This document shows positions 62,816 to 64,000 of a stretch of 64,000 nucleotides of DNA, one piece after another. Every line of letters begins with the position of its first letter. Positions within the stretch are counted from its first letter, which is position 1. Below the pieces are notes generated by a model. It was not told the DNA's origin. It searched no databases and saw only the letters and a list, made by a program, of their open reading frames with translations. This DNA comes from Melampsora larici-populina 98AG31. Taxonomy: Eukaryota; Basidiomycota; Pucciniomycetes; Pucciniales; Melampsoraceae. The stretch is from NCBI RefSeq assembly GCF_000204055.1, contig NW_006768780.1, forward strand, positions 222,286 to 286,285, read 5' to 3'. The position numbers and the translations under genes are program-made.

Positions 62816-63712
62816 TGTCTAAACTAGAAAGTGTACAGAATGGAACTGATGGCACAGTATGCCGCGTAAGACACTTCTAGCTACACGCTGGTCTACGCCG
62901 AGAACAAGTGAACTGACCTGATGGCACAGTATACCGCGTAAGACACTTCTAGCTACACGCTGGTCTACGCCAAGAACAAGTGAACTGACCTGCAAGCTCG
63001 AAGGAATGGTACGAGCGGCGAGGTTAAAGGTAAGTAACAGACAAACAAAGTTTATGATTGATTCTTTTCGACGCGACAAACCTGATGGCACAGTATACCG
63101 CGTAAGACACTTCTAGCTACATGCTGGTCTACGCCGAGAACAAGTGAACTAACCTAAACAGGTTCAGACAGTGAGAAAACAGTAGAGACAAACACAAGGA
63201 AAGATATCAGGCTCAGCACTATCTAAAAGAGAAAATAAAGGCAAAGAAAAATAAGGGTACCTGCAAGCTCGAAGGAATGGTACGAGAGGCGAGGTTAAAG
63301 GTAAGTAACAGACAAACAAAGTTGATGATATGATAAAGTGATCCGAGAGAGAAAGTAGTAATGAGAAAAAGATTAGTTCTGAGAGTTTGTAGAGAAAAAT
63401 CTAGATGATGGTGAATTGACTTACTGATTCTTTCCGACACGAAAAGAATCAGAAGGGGGGAAAGAGGGAGGAACAAGAGATACAAATGACCCTGAGAAAA
63501 TTTTCCATCGTCCCTTGACACAAATGAATTCTGCACTATCCTAAATCTACGCCTTGACGAGCCACCCCTTAATTCACTCTTCCCAAATAAGACAATTCTT
63601 TTCCCAAAAGAATCATTACCCACACAACACTCTGTACACACCTCAAACACCAGTAACCGTGATTCCAACTCTGTAATGATCTTTGACCACCTTACTCGAC
63701 ACTATCACAACA
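62816..63712 (-). repeat. Copia-family LTR, inverted relative to the left element (about 897 bp)
   Basis: On the reverse strand it opens TGTTGTGATAG, shares GGTCAAAGATCATTACA and the GATTCTTTTC/GAAAGAATC hairpin with the LTR at 4442-5346, and has the same module order: T (63322-63261), spacer, B (63153-63082), half hairpin, T (63050-62990), B (62989-62918), B (62917-62846). B is 72 bp here. No copia coding sequence adjoins it, so it is a solo or truncated LTR. The lower boundary is approximate and no target duplication was found. Confidence 0.75.
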
Positions 63713-64000
63713 AAGAGTTCGTCTAATTCATCTGATTCAACTTCGAAATCAGAAAAGGACAACAAAAAGTTTGCTTTCATTACAAAGAAAGTGGAAACTA
63801 CTGAAGATGAAATCGAGTTCACTCCGGGTGCCCGTCTTTTTGCTGCTGACGTCAAAGGTTATGAGTCTAGCATTGTGGCTGCCGTTAGAGGTTTCAATCA
63901 AAATGGAAAGCCAGCTTATTTTCCTGAAGTTCTATCAAAAGAACTACTTTTGGGAAATTACATTGATCTACGAAGGATCAAACACAGGGGGAAAACTAGA
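63713..64000 (+). CDS. Unrecognised ORF open to the right edge
   Basis: 96 codons without a stop, beginning where the LTR ends. A Ser/Lys-rich start is followed by a more ordered part (ARLFAADVKGYESSIVAAV, FNQNGKPAYFPEVL, GNYIDLRRI). The family is not recognised. The frame could be the continuation of the ORF at 62186-62800 interrupted by the LTR, or a separate mobile-element gene. The end is off-window. Confidence 0.4.

Noticed and set aside
62819..63668. Two reverse-strand ORFs (62819-63091, 63219-63668)
   Set aside because: They are translations of the repeated LTR modules.
62811..63717. Target duplication for the inverted copia LTR
   Set aside because: GATTG on the left and AAGAG on the right do not match at any boundary I tried.
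1..64000. CRISPR array, rRNA genes or bacterial-type operons
   Set aside because: None seen; the sequence is eukaryotic nuclear DNA.

Overview
The window looks like a piece of a basidiomycete nuclear genome, most likely a rust fungus (Pucciniales). The evidence is AT-rich host DNA, genes cut by many 45-125 bp GT-AG introns, fungal housekeeping genes (VMA11, NAA30/MAK3, DCD1, an RGD2-type RhoGAP), predicted small secreted proteins, and heavy retrotransposon load. The exact species cannot be told from the sequence alone.

Layout. About 1-30232 is a pile of mobile elements. A Ty1/copia element (1-5346, 5' end off-window) abuts an old, reverse-strand Ty3/gypsy chromovirus-type element here called Gypsy-A (5347-16443). 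Gypsy-A is itself cut by a hAT DNA transposon (6994-14220) and by a foldback CACTA-type element (14515-15317). Inside the hAT sits a young Gypsy-B (9070-13717, identical LTRs, target duplication CAGTC) that lacks integrase. Next come two apparently intact young elements: Gypsy-C (16532-22635, chromodomain, target duplication ATAAG) and Gypsy-D (23310-30232, identical LTRs, target duplication AGGGC).

From 32.6 to 57.7 kb the window is genic: NAA30 and VMA11 divergently transcribed from a 243-bp promoter, a cysteine-rich secreted protein (37481), an unrecognised serine/histidine-rich five-exon gene (42834), an F-BAR/DEP/RhoGAP gene (45977-50024), a predicted three-exon secreted protein (53861) and dCMP deaminase (56208-57672). 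Several MITEs and a decayed solo LTR lie between them. The right end has an intron-containing tRNA-Lys(CUU), a broken unrecognised ORF, and an inverted LTR related to the left-hand copia LTR.

Most interesting signals. (1) A hairpin-forming module with G5/C5 ends and covarying stems recurs nine times in four different gypsy elements. Coding copies are 36 or 42 nt, and the one copy lying after a stop codon is 32 nt. (2) In Gypsy-A, -B and -C a 10-nt segment starting one base after the LTR is perfectly complementary to a different 10-mer inside its own LTR, which points to Tf1-like self-priming. (3) A candidate -1 frameshift signal at each gag/pol junction has a covarying stem 6 nt downstream in two elements. 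(4) Two strongly diverged copia LTRs keep the same order of internal repeat modules with splice-site-like ends.

Coordinates of introns and element ends were read by eye. No alignments or searches were run.
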